In this document: in pieces, positions 62,262 to 64,000 of the stretch
How the letters are laid out: the number at the start of each line of letters is the position of its first letter
How positions within the stretch are numbered: position 1 is the first letter of the stretch
DNA from: Streptomyces aureoverticillatus
GTDB lineage: Bacteria; Actinomycetota; Actinomycetes; Streptomycetales; Streptomycetaceae
DNA length: 64,000 bases
Assembly (NCBI RefSeq): GCF_014649395.1
Contig: NZ_BMSY01000003.1
Coordinates: 620,001-684,000 of the forward strand
Reading direction: 5' to 3'
The notes under the pieces: model-generated
Seen by the model: only the letters and a program-made list of their open reading frames with translations
Told to the model about the DNA's origin: nothing
The model's database searches: none
Translations under genes and position numbers: made by a program

Positions 62262-63185
62262 TCAGCGCTTCAGGAGTTCCCGCAGTGCCGCCGTGACCTC
62301 GTCCGGCGCCTCCTCCGCCATGAAGTGGCCGCACGACACCGTGCGGTGCGTGAGGTCCGGGGCCCAGCGGCGCCACAGTTCCTCCGCGTCGAAGCCGAGC
62401 GCCGCGCCCCAGTCCTGCTGGAGGACCGTGACCGGCATCCGCAGGGCGTTCCCCGCCAGCCGGTCCTCCGTGTCGTGCTCGACGTCCACGAAGGCCGACG
62501 CCCGGTAGTCCGCGACGATGGACGGGACCGCCTCGCGGCACGCCCGCAGGTACGCGGCCCGGACGTCGGCGGGCATGGCCTCCGGCGACCGGGACCACAG
62601 GTCGAGGAAGTGGCCGAAGAACGCGTCCGGGTCCGCCGAGATCATCCGCTCCGGCAGGCCGGGCGGCTGCGCCATCAGGTAGAGGTGGAAGCCGACCGCC
62701 GCCGTCGTGCCGCGCATGACGTCCCACATGTCCAGGGTCGGCAGGACGTCCAGGGACGCCAGGTGGGTGACGGCGTCCGGGTGGTCCAGGCCCGCGCGGA
62801 TCGCGACCAGCGCGCCCCGGTCGTGGCCCGCGAGCGCGAACCGCTCGTGCCCGAGGGCGCGGGCCAGGGCCACCACGTCGGCGGCCATGGTCCGCTTGGC
62901 GTACGTCTGCCCGTCCGCCGTCTCCGCCGGCTTTCCGCTCGCCCCGTAACCGCGCAGGTCCGGGCAGATCACGTGGTGGTCGGCGGCGAGGTCCGCGGCC
63001 ACGTGGCGCCACATGAGGTGGGTCTGCGGGAAGCCGTGCAGGAGCACGACGGGGGTGGCGGACGGGTCGCCCCCGACGGCGGCGTTCAGGTGGACGCCGC
63101 CGTCGGCGACGGGGAGGTGGTGGTAGGTGAAGCCTTCGATGCGGGGTTCGTCGCGGGAGCCGGCCAGGGGTTCGTTCGATGTCAT
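62262..63185 (-). CDS. Alpha/beta hydrolase, haloacetate dehalogenase/epoxide hydrolase-like
   Basis: 307 residues from the ATG at 63185 (MTSNEPLAG). HGFPQTHLMWR, AGHDRGALVAIRAG (Asp nucleophile in GHDRG), and SCGHFMAEE (His) are the family motifs; GHDRGA is typical of fluoroacetate dehalogenase-like proteins. No RBS is seen. It is divergent from the SARP gene, 77 bp apart, which may control it. Confidence 0.88.
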   Translation of the reverse strand: MTSNEPLAGSRDEPRIEGFTYHHLPVADGGVHLNAAVGGDPSATPVVLLHGFPQTHLMWRHVAADLAADHHVICPDLRGYGASGKPAETADGQTYAKRTMAADVVALARALGHERFALAGHDRGALVAIRAGLDHPDAVTHLASLDVLPTLDMWDVMRGTTAAVGFHLYLMAQPPGLPERMISADPDAFFGHFLDLWSRSPEAMPADVRAAYLRACREAVPSIVADYRASAFVDVEHDTEDRLAGNALRMPVTVLQQDWGAALGFDAEELWRRWAPDLTHRTVSCGHFMAEEAPDEVTAALRELLKR

Positions 63186-63262
63186 GTGTTCAGCCTGCGG
63201 GCTGCGGATCAGCAATGGATCAGTGACGGGTCCGTGCAGGTGAGGGGAGGTACGTTGAGGTC

Positions 63263-64000
63263 GTGCCTTCCGTGACGTTTCAGGTGCTCGGGCCCCTCGC
63301 CGCGTACGACGGCGGCGGACGGCCCCTGGACCTGAAGGGGCCCCGGCACCGGGCCGTCCTCGCCCGGCTCCTGATCGCCCGCCGCCGCACCGTCCCGGTG
63401 TCCCGGCTCGTCGACGACCTCTGGGAGGACCCGCCGCCCACAGCCGTCGGAACGATCCGGACGTTCGTCGGCGACCTGCGGAAGGCCCTGGAGCCGGAAC
63501 GCCCGCGGCGGGCACCCGCGCGGCTCCTCGTGACGTCGGGGCCGGGGTACGCGCTGCTCGCGGAGGACGGGGCGGTGGACGCGTGGCGGTTCGAGGGAGT
63601 GGTGGGGGCGGCTGCGGGGGTGTCCGCTGGGGCCGCCGAGGCCGCCGGGGCCGATCTGGCGCTGCTCGACGACGCGCTCGCCTCCTGGCGGGGGCCCGCC
63701 TACGCCGAGTGGGCCGACCAGGACTGGGCGCGGGCGGAGGCGGCGCGCCTCGACGAGCTGCGGCTGCTCGCCGTGGAACGCCGGGCGGAGGCGGCGCTCG
63801 CGCTCGGGCGGGCGGCGGAGGCCGTCCTCGACCTGGAGCCCCACGTCGACCGGCACCCCTGGCGCGAGGACGCGTGGGGGCTGCTCGCCGTCGCCCTCTA
63901 CCGGGCGGGCAGGCAGGGCGACGCCCTCGCCGCACTGCGACGGGCACGGGAGCGGTTGGCCGGGGAGCTGGGGGTGGAGCCGGGGGAGCGGCTGCGGCGG
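63263..64000 (+). CDS. SARP/AfsR-family regulator, N-terminal part (cut by window edge)
   Basis: 246 codons from a GTG at 63263 are open to the window end. They code an OmpR-type winged helix (FQVLGPLAAYDGGGRPLDL; RTVPVSRLVDDLWEDPPP) followed by a BTAD domain (LDDALASWRGPAYAEWA; HPWREDAWGLLAVALYRAG). SARPs activate secondary-metabolite clusters. What follows (NB-ARC, TPR) is outside the window. A second GTG nine bases downstream is possible. Confidence 0.88.
   Translation, partial: MPSVTFQVLGPLAAYDGGGRPLDLKGPRHRAVLARLLIARRRTVPVSRLVDDLWEDPPPTAVGTIRTFVGDLRKALEPERPRRAPARLLVTSGPGYALLAEDGAVDAWRFEGVVGAAAGVSAGAAEAAGADLALLDDALASWRGPAYAEWADQDWARAEAARLDELRLLAVERRAEAALALGRAAEAVLDLEPHVDRHPWREDAWGLLAVALYRAGRQGDALAALRRARERLAGELGVEPGERLRR

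Overview
This window looks like part of a Streptomyces chromosome. The DNA is very GC-rich, with G or C at most third codon positions, and the genes are typical of the genus: bldG with its partner gene, a Streptomyces-type crp, a dTMP kinase fused to a membrane transporter-like domain, topA with a Lys/Ala tail, DUF397/XRE pairs and SARP regulators. From memory, the order from crp (about 2.4 kb) to the tripeptidase-like lipoprotein (about 45.6 kb) matches the conserved core near SCO3571-SCO3540 of S. coelicolor. No database search was run.

Core part, 1-45.9 kb. A cut-off NUDIX gene and a metallo-beta-lactamase-fold hydrolase are followed by a nucleotidyltransferase, crp, nth (endonuclease III), a CoA-type NUDIX hydrolase, a MarP-like membrane protease, an alpha/beta hydrolase with a holin-like protein, nhaA, acs, and a SulP transporter fused to a beta-carbonic anhydrase. 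Next come a deacetylase-like lipoprotein, a CooC-like ATPase, a Fic-like protein and a HAD phosphatase. A 6C small RNA lies between the HAD gene and a Tad/Flp pilus operon (ssd, tadA, tadB, tadC, a Flp-like DUF4244 pilin, TadE-like and TadG-like genes). A large DEAD-box helicase is divergent from bldG and its RsbW-like partner gene. Then follow the proton-pumping pyrophosphatase, a lipoprotein, a methyltransferase, topA, tmk, holB and a secreted alpha/beta hydrolase, ending at tRNA-Thr(CGU).

Accessory part, 45.9-64 kb. After the tRNA the content looks variable: a STAND (NB-ARC/TPR) ATPase with a TTA codon, a glycerophosphotransferase-like gene with an 18-copy heptanucleotide tract at its 5' end, a small membrane protein, a SARP 3' remnant, and an SDR gene broken by a 22-bp tandem duplication. 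Then come an AMP-forming ligase convergent with and overlapping a TetR gene, a two-gene unit with an epoxide-hydrolase-like enzyme, a ricin-like/hemopexin-like protein, an XRE/DUF397 pair, a NarL-type two-component system, two more alpha/beta hydrolases, and the start of a SARP regulator that runs off the end.

A recurring theme is exact short tandem duplication (7, 18, 21, 22, 23, 30 and 40 bp) at gene starts, gene stops and protein termini. The strongest candidate for something new is the heptamer tract at 50095-50220. It sits between a leaderless-type start codon and a conserved coding body that are out of frame in this sequence, as a phase-variable gene in its OFF state would be.
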